Of a DNA stretch of 64,000 nt, positions 26,656-37,868 are shown piece after piece. The stretch spans positions 3,596,001 through 3,660,000 of the forward strand of contig NZ_FSRU01000002.1 of NCBI RefSeq assembly GCF_900142845.1, written 5' to 3'. Within the stretch, counting starts at the first letter, position 1; each line of letters starts with the position of its first letter. Source of the DNA: Paraburkholderia phenazinium. GTDB taxonomy: Bacteria > Pseudomonadota > Gammaproteobacteria > Burkholderiales > Burkholderiaceae. The notes under the pieces are model-generated. The model searched no databases. It was given only the letters and a program-made list of their open reading frames with translations, and was not told the origin of the DNA. The position numbers and the translations under genes are program-made.

Positions 26656-26910
26656 ATGGGATGGCCAGGTATCGTGTTATTGGGTGTGGTGATCGGCCTC
26701 GCGGGCTGGTGGCTGCATCCGCTGCGGCGGACAAGCCGCGCACGTGTCTGGGTGGCGCTGCTGGCCGGTGTGCTGGGCGCAGCGTTGGCCCGCCTGGCCG
26801 GCAACGTAGTGGGTCTCTTCCATGATGGTGATACGCTCGAATGGCCGGTATGTACGGCTGTTGCGCTGATTGCCGTTGCCGTGACGGTCGGCTTGTTCTC
26901 CCGTCGATGA
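26656..26910 (+). CDS. Small membrane protein, transglycosylase-associated (GlsB/YeaQ-like)
   Basis: 84 aa with three hydrophobic stretches (GIVLLGVVIGLAGWWLHP, WVALLAGVLGAALARLAG, VCTAVALIAVAVTVGLF). The GxxGGxLx pattern and length resemble GlsB/YeaQ/YmgE proteins, which are stress-linked inner-membrane proteins of unknown role. GAGG stands ahead of the ATG. It ends 19 bases before the aminopeptidase start, so the two may be cotranscribed. Confidence 0.7.
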   Translation: MGWPGIVLLGVVIGLAGWWLHPLRRTSRARVWVALLAGVLGAALARLAGNVVGLFHDGDTLEWPVCTAVALIAVAVTVGLFSRR

Positions 26911-26929
26911 ACATATGCAGGTGAATCCG

Positions 26930-28744
26930 ATGAATGCCCGACTTCCCGAAACCTCCTCTATTCCTGAGCGTATTGCTCACCTGCGCGGCGCGATGGCGCG
27001 CGAAGGCCTCGCGGCCTATCTGGTTCCGTCCGCCGATCCGCACCTGTCCGAATATTTGCCCGGACGCTGGCAAGGCCGGCAATGGTTATCGGGTTTTACC
27101 GGCTCGGCCGGCACGCTGGTCGTTACGGACGGCTTTGCCGGCGTCTGGACCGACAGCCGTTATTGGGAGCAGGCCGACGCGCAATTGGCCGGCACCGGCG
27201 TCGAATTGATGAAAATGATGGCCGGACAGCAGTCGCAACCGCACTTCGAATGGCTGGCGCAGAACCTGCCGGCCGGCAGCACCGTCGGTGTCGACGGCGC
27301 GGTGCTGGGTCTCGCCGCGGCCCGCGCGCTGACCTCGGCGTTGAGCGCGCGCGGCGTGAAGCTGCGCACGGATGTCGATCTGTTCGACGCAATCTGGCTC
27401 CAGCGTCCGACGCTGCCCACCGAAACGGTGTTCGAGCACGCTGCGCCGCATGCGACGGTCGCGCGCTCGGACAAGCTCGAGCAGATTCGCCGCGCGATGC
27501 AGGAAAAAGGCGCGCAATGGCACTTCGTTTCGACGCTCGACGACCTCGCGTGGCTGTTCAACCTGCGCGGCGCCGACGTCAGCTACAACCCGGTGTTCGT
27601 CGCGCATGCGCTGATCGGGCTGGAGCGCGTCTCGCTGTTCGTCGCCGAAGGCAAGGTGCCGCGCGCGCTGGCTGAAGCGCTCGCGCGCGACGGTATCCAT
27701 GTCGAATCGTATGACAAGACGGCCGATGCGCTCGCCGCGCTGCCGGGCGGCACCACGCTGCTGATCGACCCGCGCCGGATCACGTTCGGTCTGCTGCAAT
27801 CGGTGCCTTCCACGGTGAAGATCGTCGAGTCGGTGAATCCGTCCACCTTCCTCAAGTCGCGCAAGACCGAGGCGGACGCCGAACACGTGCGCGCCACCAT
27901 GGACCAGGACGGCGCGGCGCTGGCCGAATTCTTCGCCTGGTTCGAAGGCGCACTGGGCCGCGAGACGATGACCGAACTCACCGTCGACGAACGCCTCACG
28001 GCGGCACGCGCGCGGCGTCCGGACTACATCTCGCTGAGCTTTGCGACCATCGCCGGCTTCAACGCGAACGGCGCGATGCCGCACTATCGCGCCACCGCCG
28101 CGTCGCACTCGATCCTCGAAGGCAACGGTCTGCTGCTGATCGATTCGGGCGCCCAATATTTGAGCGGCACGACCGACATCACGCGCGTCCTGCCTATCGG
28201 CACGCTGAGCGACGCGCAGCGGCGCGATTGCACGCTGGTGCTGAAAGGCATGATGGCGCTCTCGCGGGCGCGGTTTCCGCGCGGCATCCGCTCGCCGATG
28301 CTGGACTCGATCGCGCGTGCGCCGATCTGGGAAGCGGGCGCGGACTACGGTCACGGCACGGGGCATGGCGTCGGCTATTTCCTGAACGTGCACGAAGGCC
28401 CGCAGATCATTTCTCACTACGCGCCGGCTGAACCGTGGACGGCCATGGAAGAGGGCATGATCACCTCGGTCGAGCCGGGCATTTACCGGCCGGGTAAATG
28501 GGGCGTGCGGATCGAGAACCTGGTGCTCAACCGCGCGGCGGAAAAGACCGAGTTCGGCGATTTCCTGAAGTTCGAGACGCTCACGATGTGCCCGATCGAT
28601 ACGCGCTGCTTCGACCTGTCGATGCTGCGCGAGGACGAGCGCGCGTGGCTCAACGCGTATCACGAGACGGTGCGCGCACGCATTGCGCCGCATGTGTCGG
28701 GCGAGGCGAAGGCCTGGCTCGAAACGCGGACGCAAGCGATTTAA
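26930..28744 (+). CDS. Xaa-Pro aminopeptidase-like M24B metallopeptidase
   Basis: 604 aa. AGGTGA five bases before the ATG at 26930 favours it over the ATG at 26915. Two creatinase-like N-terminal domains (~1-310) precede the pita-bread catalytic domain. Metal ligands can be seen: Asp in LLIDSGAQYLSGTTDITR (two Asp), His in GHGTGHGVGYFLN, Glu in SVEPGIYRPGKWGVRIEN (two Glu). It should cleave N-terminal residues before proline, like eukaryotic-type long APP1. Located in the cytosol (no signal). The isochorismatase gene follows after 17 bases. Confidence 0.9.
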   Translation: MNARLPETSSIPERIAHLRGAMAREGLAAYLVPSADPHLSEYLPGRWQGRQWLSGFTGSAGTLVVTDGFAGVWTDSRYWEQADAQLAGTGVELMKMMAGQQSQPHFEWLAQNLPAGSTVGVDGAVLGLAAARALTSALSARGVKLRTDVDLFDAIWLQRPTLPTETVFEHAAPHATVARSDKLEQIRRAMQEKGAQWHFVSTLDDLAWLFNLRGADVSYNPVFVAHALIGLERVSLFVAEGKVPRALAEALARDGIHVESYDKTADALAALPGGTTLLIDPRRITFGLLQSVPSTVKIVESVNPSTFLKSRKTEADAEHVRATMDQDGAALAEFFAWFEGALGRETMTELTVDERLTAARARRPDYISLSFATIAGFNANGAMPHYRATAASHSILEGNGLLLIDSGAQYLSGTTDITRVLPIGTLSDAQRRDCTLVLKGMMALSRARFPRGIRSPMLDSIARAPIWEAGADYGHGTGHGVGYFLNVHEGPQIISHYAPAEPWTAMEEGMITSVEPGIYRPGKWGVRIENLVLNRAAEKTEFGDFLKFETLTMCPIDTRCFDLSMLREDERAWLNAYHETVRARIAPHVSGEAKAWLETRTQAI

Positions 28745-28761
28745 GCCGAGGAGGGCGAGCG

Positions 28762-29313
28762 ATGCCAGGCGTGGCGGTGGTGGTGATCGATGTGCAAGAG
28801 GCATTCTTCTCCGGGCCGAACGCAGCGTATCGCGGCGCGGAGGTGATCGACGGGATCAACCGTCTGACCGCCGCGGCGCGCGCCGCCGGGGCGCCGGTTT
28901 TCATCGTCCAGCACGACGAAGAGGGTGACCCGGAAGTCGAGCACGGCAGCGCGGGCTGGCAACTGCCCGCCTCCCTCGTGCGTACCGGTGACGATATCCT
29001 CGTGCGCAAATCGGTCGGCGATTCGTTTCACGAAACGCCGCTCAAGGCGCATCTCGATCGGCTGGGCGTCGACCGTCTGCTGATCTGCGGGTATGCGACC
29101 GAATTTTGCGTCAATACCGGCGCGCGCCGAGCCGCCCTGCTGGGGTATCGGACTACGATCGTCTCCGATCTCCATACCACCCAGCACACCTCCGAACTCA
29201 CCCCTGAACAGGTCGTCGCGCACTACAACCTCGTGTGGACGCATTCCTCCCTGTCGGGCAACCGGGTTTCGGTGAGGCCGCTCGCCGAGGTCCTGGCAAC
29301 GGAGCTCGCATGA
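28762..29313 (+). CDS. Isochorismatase-family cysteine hydrolase
   Basis: 183 aa from the ATG after GAGGAGGGCGAGCG. The triad is present: Asp in VVVIDVQEAFF (~10), Lys in LVRKSVGDSF (~78) and Cys in LICGYATEFCVNTGARRA (~113-114). Members hydrolyse amide or ester-like bonds in small molecules such as nicotinamide, biuret or N-carbamoyl compounds. The particular substrate is unknown. Its stop overlaps the start of the HAD phosphatase gene (ATGA), so the two are translationally coupled. Confidence 0.88.
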   Translation: MPGVAVVVIDVQEAFFSGPNAAYRGAEVIDGINRLTAAARAAGAPVFIVQHDEEGDPEVEHGSAGWQLPASLVRTGDDILVRKSVGDSFHETPLKAHLDRLGVDRLLICGYATEFCVNTGARRAALLGYRTTIVSDLHTTQHTSELTPEQVVAHYNLVWTHSSLSGNRVSVRPLAEVLATELA

Positions 29314-29933
29314 GCATCAAAGCCGTGGTGTTCGATTTCGGCGGCGTGCTGATCGACTGGAGCCCGGAATATCTGTTTCGCGAACTGATTCCGGACGAGA
29401 CGGAGCGTCGCTGGTTTCTGACGCACGTCTGCTCGATGGAGTGGGTGATCCGTCAGGATGGGGGCCAGCCGATTGCGGAAGGTACCGCCGAACTGGTTGC
29501 CCGGTTTCCCGATCACGAGCCGCTGATTCGCGCCTTTTATGAGCGCTGGCACGAGATGATCGGCGGTGTGCTCGAGGGCGGCGTGGCGACGCTCGACAAG
29601 CTCGACGCGGCAGGCGTGCCGCTGTTCGGTCTCACCAACTGGTCGGACGAGACGTTTCCCTATGCGTGGGAGCATTTCCCGGTGCTGCGACGGTTTCGCG
29701 ACATCGTGGTGTCCGGCCGCGTGAAGCTCGTGAAGCCGGATCCGGCGATCTTCGCTGAGATGCGCCGGCGTATCGAGGCGCAACTGCCCGGCATCGAAGC
29801 GCACGAACTCGTGTTCATCGACGATAACCTCAAGAACGCCGAGGCCGCGACCGCGCTCGGCTGGCACGGCGTGCATCACACGTCCGCGGCGCAGACCGAA
29901 GCGAAGCTGCGCGAACTGGGTCTGCCGGTCTGA
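29310..29933 (+). CDS. HAD-superfamily phosphatase-like hydrolase
   Basis: 207 aa. Motif I is VVFDFGGVLIDW (nucleophile Asp ~9; the second acidic position is Gly, as in YihX-like and haloacid dehalogenase types), motif II LFGLTNWSD, motif III KLVKPDPAIF and motif IV VFIDDNLKNAEAA. The cap is a small helical bundle. It could dephosphorylate a sugar phosphate; substrate unknown. Coupled to the isochorismatase gene and third in the run beginning with the aminopeptidase. Confidence 0.85.
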   Translation: MSIKAVVFDFGGVLIDWSPEYLFRELIPDETERRWFLTHVCSMEWVIRQDGGQPIAEGTAELVARFPDHEPLIRAFYERWHEMIGGVLEGGVATLDKLDAAGVPLFGLTNWSDETFPYAWEHFPVLRRFRDIVVSGRVKLVKPDPAIFAEMRRRIEAQLPGIEAHELVFIDDNLKNAEAATALGWHGVHHTSAAQTEAKLRELGLPV

Positions 29934-29952
29934 TTCTGGTTGGATTCCGCTA

Positions 29953-29974
29953 GTCCGGGCCGGTCGGCCCGGAC
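29953..29974. terminator. Hairpin between convergent genes
   Basis: Perfect 9-bp stem gtccgggcc / ggcccggac with a 4-base loop. No T-run, so terminator function is uncertain. Confidence 0.5.
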
Positions 29975-29984
29975 CATCGCACCC

Positions 29985-31286
29985 TCACGCCAGCGTGGCG
30001 GCCGCGGCGCTGTCCGGGCGTTCGGCGATCGGCGCGCGCACCACGAAGATGTAGACAAGCGCCGCCGCGAACGACACGCCCGCGCTGATCAGGAAGGCGT
30101 CCACGAACGAGTGCGTCTGCTCGACCACCACACCCGTGATGAACGGCGCGAACGACCCGCCGAAATACCCACCGAAGTTCTGGATGCTCCCGAGCGACGC
30201 CACCAGGTGCCGCGGCGCCGCCACACTGACGAGCGCCCACGCGCCGCCGCTTGCCGTGTTGATGAAGTACATCGCCAGCGACAGATAGACGATCGCGAGC
30301 GTGGTATTCGGCGTGTAGGCGGCGGGCACCGTGAACACCGCCGCGAAAATCAGGCCGGTGCAGATCGGCCACTTACGGCTGCGGATCGGGGCGATGCCGC
30401 GCGCCATCAGTCCGTCGGCGACGAAGCCGCTCGACAGCATGCCGAGCGTGCCGAACAGATACGGAATCGAAACGACCCAGCCGGTCTTCGCGATTGACAG
30501 ATGCCGTTCGTGTTCGAGATACGCCGGCAGCCAGGTGAGATACAGCCAGACCATGTAGATCACGCCCATGAAGCCGAAGATCATGCCCCACGTGGTCCGC
30601 GAGGCAAACAGGCCGCGCCATTCGGCGCCGGTCATGCGGCGCTCGGCGCGCGCGTGCGGCTCCTCTTCGGTCAGATGCGCGACCTCTGCGGGGGCGAGCG
30701 TGACTTCGCGCCGGTTGCGATACACGAGGTACCAACTGACCGCCACCGCAATCCCCATCACGCCCATCACGATGAACATCCAGCGCCAGCCGAACGCGAG
30801 CAGCAGCCCCGTCAGAATGGGCGGCGCGAGGGCGGGGCCGATAGTCGAAGAGGTGATGAAGATGCCGGTGGGCCGTCCGCGCTCGCGCAGCGAATACCAC
30901 TCGCTGACGACTTTCGCACCCGCGGGAAACTGCGGTGCTTCGCCGATGCCGAGAAAGATCCGCGCAACCAGGAATTGCTGCAAGGTCTGCACGAAGCCGC
31001 CGAACAACTGCGCCACCGACCAGACGAACATCCCCACGCCGAGCATCAGCCGTGCGCCGAAGCGGTCGAGCAGCGCGCCCATCGGCAATTGCGCGAACGC
31101 GTACGAAAACGAGAACGCGGACAGCAGCAGGCCCATCTGCGAGGCAGAGAGGCCCAGGTCGCCGCTGACCGAGTGATTGGCGATGGACAGCGTGCTGCGG
31201 TCGAGATAATTGACGATGCCCGCGAGCGTCAGGAACGTGATGGCGACCCACTGGATGCGCCGTAGGCGCGGTGTCTTTGCCTGCAT
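29985..31286 (-). CDS. MFS transporter, anion:cation symporter (ACS) type
   Basis: 433 aa; GGAGGAGACAACC precedes the ATG giving MQAKTPRLRR. NYLDRSTLSIANHSV in helix 1 and MGALLDRFGARLMLG in loop 2-3 mark the ACS family of organic-acid and sugar-acid carriers. Twelve hydrophobic segments are visible, with a cytoplasmic loop around TEEEPHARAERRMTGAEW. It is related to the carrier at 8032 but is clearly distinct in sequence. No pathway gene adjoins it. Confidence 0.88.
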   Translation of the reverse strand: MQAKTPRLRRIQWVAITFLTLAGIVNYLDRSTLSIANHSVSGDLGLSASQMGLLLSAFSFSYAFAQLPMGALLDRFGARLMLGVGMFVWSVAQLFGGFVQTLQQFLVARIFLGIGEAPQFPAGAKVVSEWYSLRERGRPTGIFITSSTIGPALAPPILTGLLLAFGWRWMFIVMGVMGIAVAVSWYLVYRNRREVTLAPAEVAHLTEEEPHARAERRMTGAEWRGLFASRTTWGMIFGFMGVIYMVWLYLTWLPAYLEHERHLSIAKTGWVVSIPYLFGTLGMLSSGFVADGLMARGIAPIRSRKWPICTGLIFAAVFTVPAAYTPNTTLAIVYLSLAMYFINTASGGAWALVSVAAPRHLVASLGSIQNFGGYFGGSFAPFITGVVVEQTHSFVDAFLISAGVSFAAALVYIFVVRAPIAERPDSAAAATLA

Positions 31287-31344
31287 GGTTGTCTCCTCCA
31301 ATGTTCTTAGGTTACCGCAGCGGCGTCTGCGCGCCGCCATGCCG

Positions 31345-32472
31345 CTACTGCCCGAGCAGGTTTTTTAGCGCGTTGCCCAAGCCCTTGACGGTTTCGCCGG
31401 CGCCCTTGGCGACGCCTTCGACGCTTACGCCCATCACTTGCGCGAAGCCGGTGCCGAGTTTGTTCAGCAGGTTTTCGTTCACCGAGAATTTCGGATCGCG
31501 CAGATTGCCGTCCAGCACGAAGTGCACGGTGATGTCGCCGTTGCGGCTCTTCAGTGCCGCGACGGCGGCTTTGGTCGGAATCGACAGGAACGTGTCGAGC
31601 GGATTGCCGCTATCGGCCAGTTGCAGTTGATGCAGCGTCAGCGTGCCCGGCGCATGCAGGTGATAGTTGCTCACCGTCGATTCGACCGTCATATCGACCG
31701 TCCCGCCCGTGACCTGGGCTTTGGCGCCGGCCTTCTTCAGGAGGTACGGGTCGAGCATCACCACGTCGACGCCGTGCAGCGTACTGGTGGTCTGCGAATC
31801 CTTGCTGGCGATCTTGATCCAGCCGCCGAACGACACCGTGCCGGTATGCGACGGACCGACGATGGCGCCATTGACGGCGACGGTGGTCGGGTCGCTGAGC
31901 GCGGGCAGATGCAGGTTGTCGACGGTTGCACTGGCCTGCGTGACAGCCACCTTATATGCCGGCTTGCGCACCGTGTAATCGTAGAACTCGAAGGTGCCTT
32001 GCTCAAAAGCAATGTGATCGACGCGCTTCTCTCGCGGCAGCGTCGGTTCGCTAGCGCCGGCGCTCGCACCGGCATCCGGTCGGTTCAGCGATTCCCGCAG
32101 ATTGGGGAGCAGATTGAGCGTGCCGTCCGCCTCGCGCACCACCGAAAGATCGAACCCGCTCACCACCACCGAACGGATATGCACGCGCTTCTGCAGCAGT
32201 TCGCGCACATCGGGGGTAATCGTGATCTGGTCGGCGCGCAGCGCGTCGGTGGCGGGCCAGCCGGGCGGTCCTTTGAGGCGAACGTGCGTGAGGCGCACGG
32301 AGGTCAGGCCGACGTCGATGCTTTCCGCGCTGCCGAGCGGCCCGAGTGCGGCGATCACGCGTTGCTTGGCTTCGTATTGCGCGAAGTAGAGACCGCCGAG
32401 GGCGACGACGATCAGCACCAGCACAATGCCGGCGACGGCAATGACCACACGTCTTCCCGTCGACATCGCCAT
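31345..32472 (-). CDS. AsmA-like membrane-anchored periplasmic protein
   Basis: 375 aa from the ATG that follows GAGGAGGCAAGC. One N-terminal hydrophobic segment (VVIAVAGIVLVLIVVALGGLYF, ~7-28) anchors a long beta-rich region; the pattern LTSVRLTHVRLKGPPGWP, VHIRSVVVSGFDLSVVRE and DGTLNLLPNL fits AsmA/DUF748-type repeats. A Gly-rich amphipathic helix ends it. Such proteins are implicated in outer-membrane lipid homeostasis or transport. It lies upstream of no obvious partner; the next gene in the same direction is ettA beyond 120 bases on the start side. Confidence 0.7.
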   Translation of the reverse strand: MAMSTGRRVVIAVAGIVLVLIVVALGGLYFAQYEAKQRVIAALGPLGSAESIDVGLTSVRLTHVRLKGPPGWPATDALRADQITITPDVRELLQKRVHIRSVVVSGFDLSVVREADGTLNLLPNLRESLNRPDAGASAGASEPTLPREKRVDHIAFEQGTFEFYDYTVRKPAYKVAVTQASATVDNLHLPALSDPTTVAVNGAIVGPSHTGTVSFGGWIKIASKDSQTTSTLHGVDVVMLDPYLLKKAGAKAQVTGGTVDMTVESTVSNYHLHAPGTLTLHQLQLADSGNPLDTFLSIPTKAAVAALKSRNGDITVHFVLDGNLRDPKFSVNENLLNKLGTGFAQVMGVSVEGVAKGAGETVKGLGNALKNLLGQ

Positions 32473-32595
32473 GCTTGCCTCCTCGTGGCCGCGCGAAGCG
32501 CGGCTGGCCGTTGGTAGCTGAGCAAACGCCGTGCCGCGCAAGCGGCGGCCGGGCGCGCCGCGTCACAGGCGGCGCGGCCCGTCCGGTAAACGCGC

Positions 32596-34260
<1,665 letters not shown>

Positions 34261-34511
34261 TTTGCTTGCAATAGGGTGTTGACGCCGCCGGCCGCGCTGG
34301 GGGCGGGCGGTCGTGGGGTGGATGGGAATTCGGTGTTGCCGGTTTCCGGCCGGCGCGGGCGTGAGGCCGAAGTGGCTTAAGCGCTCGACGCGACGCCGCG
34401 CATGGCGGAAGAGGTGTCATTGTACTTCGGGGCGCGGCGCGGGAGTCACTCAGCCGAATGGCATAGGCACGTGGCGTCGCCGCAGGCTTGATTGCGCGGG
34501 AAGCGTGAGGC

Positions 34512-34826
34512 TCAAAGCCACCCGGCCACGCCACCGTGCCGTGAGCAGGTGCCGCTGTGGTGGCGGCTGAAACTGTACGTACCGTCGCGGCAGCGCGCGG
34601 TAGCGCCTTTGGGCGCCTGGCCGGACAGCGAGCGGGCAGGCGAATGCACCGTCTGGCCGTCGCGGTTCGTATACGTGTTGTGATTGCTGAGGTTCGCTTC
34701 GTCGGGCGCCGAGGCGGCCCCGACGTAAGCGAAGGCGGGTGTGAGCCCGAACAGGAAGGTCGCGGCGAGACTCGCGACCACTGCGGTAGCGGAACGAAGG
34801 CGGCGGTTCGAGGCGATGCCTGTCAT
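34512..34826 (-). CDS. Secreted DUF3761-type small protein
   Basis: 104 aa. An N-terminal signal peptide (ATAVVASLAATFLFGLTPAFA, cleavage near residue 33) precedes a short polar region and the C-terminal motif ATARCRDGTYSFSRHHSG-TCSRHGGVAGWL, with two Cys that could form a disulfide, as in DUF3761 domains. Function is unknown. It lies 33 bases after the ugpC stop in the same direction, but has its own start without an obvious link to glycerol phosphate uptake. Confidence 0.8.
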   Translation of the reverse strand: MTGIASNRRLRSATAVVASLAATFLFGLTPAFAYVGAASAPDEANLSNHNTYTNRDGQTVHSPARSLSGQAPKGATARCRDGTYSFSRHHSGTCSRHGGVAGWL

Positions 34827-34859
34827 GGTGCGGGAGAGATCCGTTCTGGCTTGACCCGC

Positions 34860-35948
34860 TCAGTTGGCCCGCTTGCCGCTAGCCGGGTCGAAGAAATGCA
34901 GATGCGCCGCAGGCAAGGCCACCTGCAACGCTTCGCCGTTGCCGGGACGGTGCGTGTGCGGCAGCCGCACCGTTACATCGTGCTTGCCCCAGCGCCCGTG
35001 AACCAGGTTGTCCGCGCCGAGCAGTTCGCACGAATCGACCGTAAGGGTCGCATGGGCGGCCTCGGGTTGCCCCGGCGACATATGTTCCGGCCGGATGCCG
35101 AGGACCCACTCGCGCCCGGCCGCCACTTCGCGACCGACGCACGCCACGCCCGCGAGCGGCAGCTTCGGGCCGTTGCCGGCGACTTCGAACGCGGCGCCGT
35201 CATCGGAGACGCGGCCTTCCAGCAGGTTCATCCCGGGCGAGCCGATAAAGCTGGCGACGAACACCGTAGCCGGCCGCTCGTAGACCTCGGTGGGCGCGCC
35301 GATCTGCTCGGCGTGGCCGCGGTTCATCACGATGACGCGCTGCGCCAGCGTCATCGCTTCGATCTGGTCGTGGGTGACGTAGAGGCTCGTCGTCGCCAGA
35401 CGCGCATGAAGGCGCTGGATTTCGAGGCGCATCTGCACGCGCAGCCGGGCGTCGAGGTTCGACAGCGGTTCGTCGAACAGAAACACGGCCGGTTCGCGCA
35501 CAATCGCGCGGCCCATCGCCACCCGTTGCCGTTGCCCGCCGGACAGCTCGCGCGGCTTGCGCTGGAGCAGCGCTTCGAGTTCGAGAATCTGCGCGGCGGC
35601 CTGCACGCGCCGGTCGATCGCGGCACGGTCCACGCCGCTGATCTTCAGCGCGTAGCCCATGTTTTCCGCGACGCTCATGTGCGGATACAGCGCGTAGTTC
35701 TGGAACACCATCGCGATGTTGCGGTCTTTCGGCTCGAGGCGGTTGACCACCGTGTCGTTGATCGAGATCGTGCCTTCGGAGATGCTCTCGAGTCCTGCCA
35801 CCATCCGCAGCAAGGTCGACTTGCCGCAGCCCGACGGGCCGACCATCACGACGAATTCGCCGTCGGCAACGTCCACGTCGATGCCGTGCAGTACGAACTG
35901 TTTGCTGTCGTAGCTTTTCTTTACGCCCTTTAGCGTCAATGCAGCCAT
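34860..35948 (-). CDS. ugpC: sn-Glycerol-3-phosphate ABC transporter ATPase
   Basis: 362 aa from the ATG giving MAALTLKGVKKSY, after AAGGTGGATGGA. Walker A GPSGCGKSTLLRM (~37-49), signature LSGGQRQRVAMGRA (~133-146), Walker B VFLFDEPLSNLDARLR (~153-168) and the H-loop region VTHDQIEAMTLA. The C-terminal third is a regulatory MOI/OB-type domain. It energises the UgpA-UgpE permease. The gene ends the ugpBAEC operon, 96 bases downstream of ugpE. Confidence 0.93.
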   Translation of the reverse strand: MAALTLKGVKKSYDSKQFVLHGIDVDVADGEFVVMVGPSGCGKSTLLRMVAGLESISEGTISINDTVVNRLEPKDRNIAMVFQNYALYPHMSVAENMGYALKISGVDRAAIDRRVQAAAQILELEALLQRKPRELSGGQRQRVAMGRAIVREPAVFLFDEPLSNLDARLRVQMRLEIQRLHARLATTSLYVTHDQIEAMTLAQRVIVMNRGHAEQIGAPTEVYERPATVFVASFIGSPGMNLLEGRVSDDGAAFEVAGNGPKLPLAGVACVGREVAAGREWVLGIRPEHMSPGQPEAAHATLTVDSCELLGADNLVHGRWGKHDVTVRLPHTHRPGNGEALQVALPAAHLHFFDPASGKRAN

Positions 35949-36044
35949 TCCATCCACCTTTGTTTGCTTCTGCGCTCACGCCTGGCCTGAAGGCCGCGTG
36001 TCGTCGCGAGGTTGTTCAGTTCATCGGCCGGTTGTCTGGCCGGG

Positions 36045-36890
36045 TTACTTTTCGGAGTCCACGAGACCGCGCACGAACCAGCGCTGCATCGTCAGTACGA
36101 CGGCGAGCGGCGGCAGCATGGCGAGCAGCGTCGCGGTCATCACGAGATGCCATTCGGTGGCCGTGTCGCCCGACGCGATCATGCTCTTGATGCCCACCAC
36201 GGCGGTGGTCAGCGATTGCTGGCTGGTGATCAGGATCGGCCACAGATACTGGTTCCAGCCGTAGATGAAGGTGATCACGAAGAGCGCGGCAATATTGGTC
36301 TTCGACAGCGGCAATACGATGTCCCAGAAGAACCGCAGCGCGCCGGCGCCGTCGATGCGCGCAGCCTCCATCAGCTCATCGGGCAGCGTCATGAAGAACT
36401 GCCGGAACAGGAACGTGGCGGTGGCCGACGCAATCAGCGGCAGCGTGAGGCCGGCGTACGTGTTGGACAGATGCATCGACGACACGACCTGCACGGTCGG
36501 GAAGATACGCACTTCGACAGGCAGCATCAGCGTGACGAAGATCAGCCAGAACGCGAGGTTCCTGAACGGGAAGCGGAAGAACACGATCGCGTAGGCGGAG
36601 ATCATTGAAATGGCGATCTTGCCGATGGAAATCACCAGCGCCATCACGAGGCTATTCAGCAACATGCTGCCGAACGGCGCTGCGGCATTGCCGCTGCCGT
36701 GGGCCCACACGTTCGCGATGTTTTCGAACAGATGGGTGCTCGGCACCAGCGACAGCGGCACGGTGAAGACTTCGTGCTCGCTCATGGTGGCCGCGCAGAA
36801 CGCGACGTACACCGGAAACACCACCAGCACGACGCCGAGAATCAGCACGGCGTGGCAGAACAGGTCGAAACCGCGGCGATTTTCGATCAT
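36045..36890 (-). CDS. ugpE: sn-Glycerol-3-phosphate ABC permease subunit UgpE
   Basis: 281 aa with six hydrophobic segments. The EAA loop [26 protein letters not shown] (~186-211) contacts the ATPase. Its ATG overlaps the ugpA stop (TGA/ATG, four bases), so the two permease subunits are translated together. With UgpA it forms the inner-membrane channel for glycerol-3-phosphate and glycerophosphodiesters delivered by UgpB. Confidence 0.93.
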   Translation of the reverse strand: MIENRRGFDLFCHAVLILGVVLVVFPVYVAFCAATMSEHEVFTVPLSLVPSTHLFENIANVWAHGSGNAAAPFGSMLLNSLVMALVISIGKIAISMISAYAIVFFRFPFRNLAFWLIFVTLMLPVEVRIFPTVQVVSSMHLSNTYAGLTLPLIASATATFLFRQFFMTLPDELMEAARIDGAGALRFFWDIVLPLSKTNIAALFVITFIYGWNQYLWPILITSQQSLTTAVVGIKSMIASGDTATEWHLVMTATLLAMLPPLAVVLTMQRWFVRGLVDSEK

Positions 36891-37771
36891 GAGTATTGAA
36901 CCCTCCGCTCGACGAAACGGAATTGCACCACCGTCAGCCCAACGACGATCAGCATGAGCACGACCGATTGCGCGCCCGAACTGCCGATGTCGAGGCCCTG
37001 GAAGCCCTCGGCGAAGATCCGGTAGATCAGCGTGCGCGTCGCCTGGCCGGGGCCGCCGCCGGTGGCCGCATCGATAATCGGAAAGGTGTCGAAGAACGCG
37101 TAGACCAGATTGATGACGAGCAGGAAGAAGCTCGTCGGCGACAGCAGCGGCAAGGCAATGCCGAAGAAGCGCCGCACCGGCCCGGCGCCGTCGATGGCGG
37201 CCGCCTCGATCAGCGAGCGCGGAATTGCCTGCAAGCCGGCGTAGAAAAACAGGAAGTTGTAGCTGACCTGTTTCCAGACGGACGCGAGCACGACGAGGAA
37301 CATGGCCTGGCCCGGGTTGAGCGCGTGATTCCAGACGATGCCGCATTTGGCGAGCGCGTAGGTCACGAGCCCGATGCTCGGATTGAAAAGGAACGACCAC
37401 AGCACGGCCGCAATCGCGGGCGCGACCGCATACGGCCAGATCAGCAGCGTTTGATAGGCCTTGGCGCCGCGCGTCACGCGGTCGGCGCAGACGGCGAGCA
37501 GCAGCGAAATCACGAGTCCGCTGACGGTGACGAGCGCGCTAAAGATCAGCGTGGTCTCGAACGACGCCAGATACAGCGGATCGGCGAAGATTTGCTTGAA
37601 GTTGGCGAGGCCGACGAATTCGCTCGACGTACCGAACGCGTCCTGGCTTTGCGTGGACTGCCACAGCGCCACGCCGGCCGGCCACAGAAAGAACACGAAC
37701 GTGATCGCGAGTTGCGGGCCGACCAGCAGATACGGCAGCACGCCTGTGCCGAAGCGGGAGCGCTTTTCCAT
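36887..37771 (-). CDS. ugpA: sn-Glycerol-3-phosphate ABC permease subunit UgpA
   Basis: 294 aa, six hydrophobic segments starting [23 protein letters not shown] motif [26 protein letters not shown] (~199-224). The ATG giving MEKRSRFG was chosen; the open frame continues upstream into a structured intergenic spacer without a start having a ribosome site. It pairs with UgpE. Confidence 0.93.
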   Translation of the reverse strand: MEKRSRFGTGVLPYLLVGPQLAITFVFFLWPAGVALWQSTQSQDAFGTSSEFVGLANFKQIFADPLYLASFETTLIFSALVTVSGLVISLLLAVCADRVTRGAKAYQTLLIWPYAVAPAIAAVLWSFLFNPSIGLVTYALAKCGIVWNHALNPGQAMFLVVLASVWKQVSYNFLFFYAGLQAIPRSLIEAAAIDGAGPVRRFFGIALPLLSPTSFFLLVINLVYAFFDTFPIIDAATGGGPGQATRTLIYRIFAEGFQGLDIGSSGAQSVVLMLIVVGLTVVQFRFVERRVQYS

Positions 37772-37796
37772 TAGGACATCTCTCTTAAAAAAGCGG

Positions 37797-37862
37797 CGGG
37801 CGGCCCCCAGAACGTCGCGTCCCCTTGGGGACCTGGCGCGTCGCGCCAGGTTGGGCCGCCCG
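37797..37862 (-). repeat. Cruciform-like nested inverted repeats in the ugpB-ugpA spacer
   Basis: Outer arms cgggcggccc (37797-37806) and gggccgcccg (37853-37862) pair over 10 bp. Inside lie two more perfect hairpins: gtcccc-tt-ggggac (37819-37832) and a 9-bp stem cctggcgcg / cgcgccagg (37832-37850). It fits a 3'-end stabiliser or partial terminator limiting permease expression relative to the binding protein. Confidence 0.75.
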
Positions 37863-37868
37863 ATATGC

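Noticed and set aside
27086..28804. 572-codon open frame opposite the M24B aminopeptidase
   Set aside because: Arg/His/Ala-rich text without any domain; a shadow produced by GC-rich third positions of the real gene.
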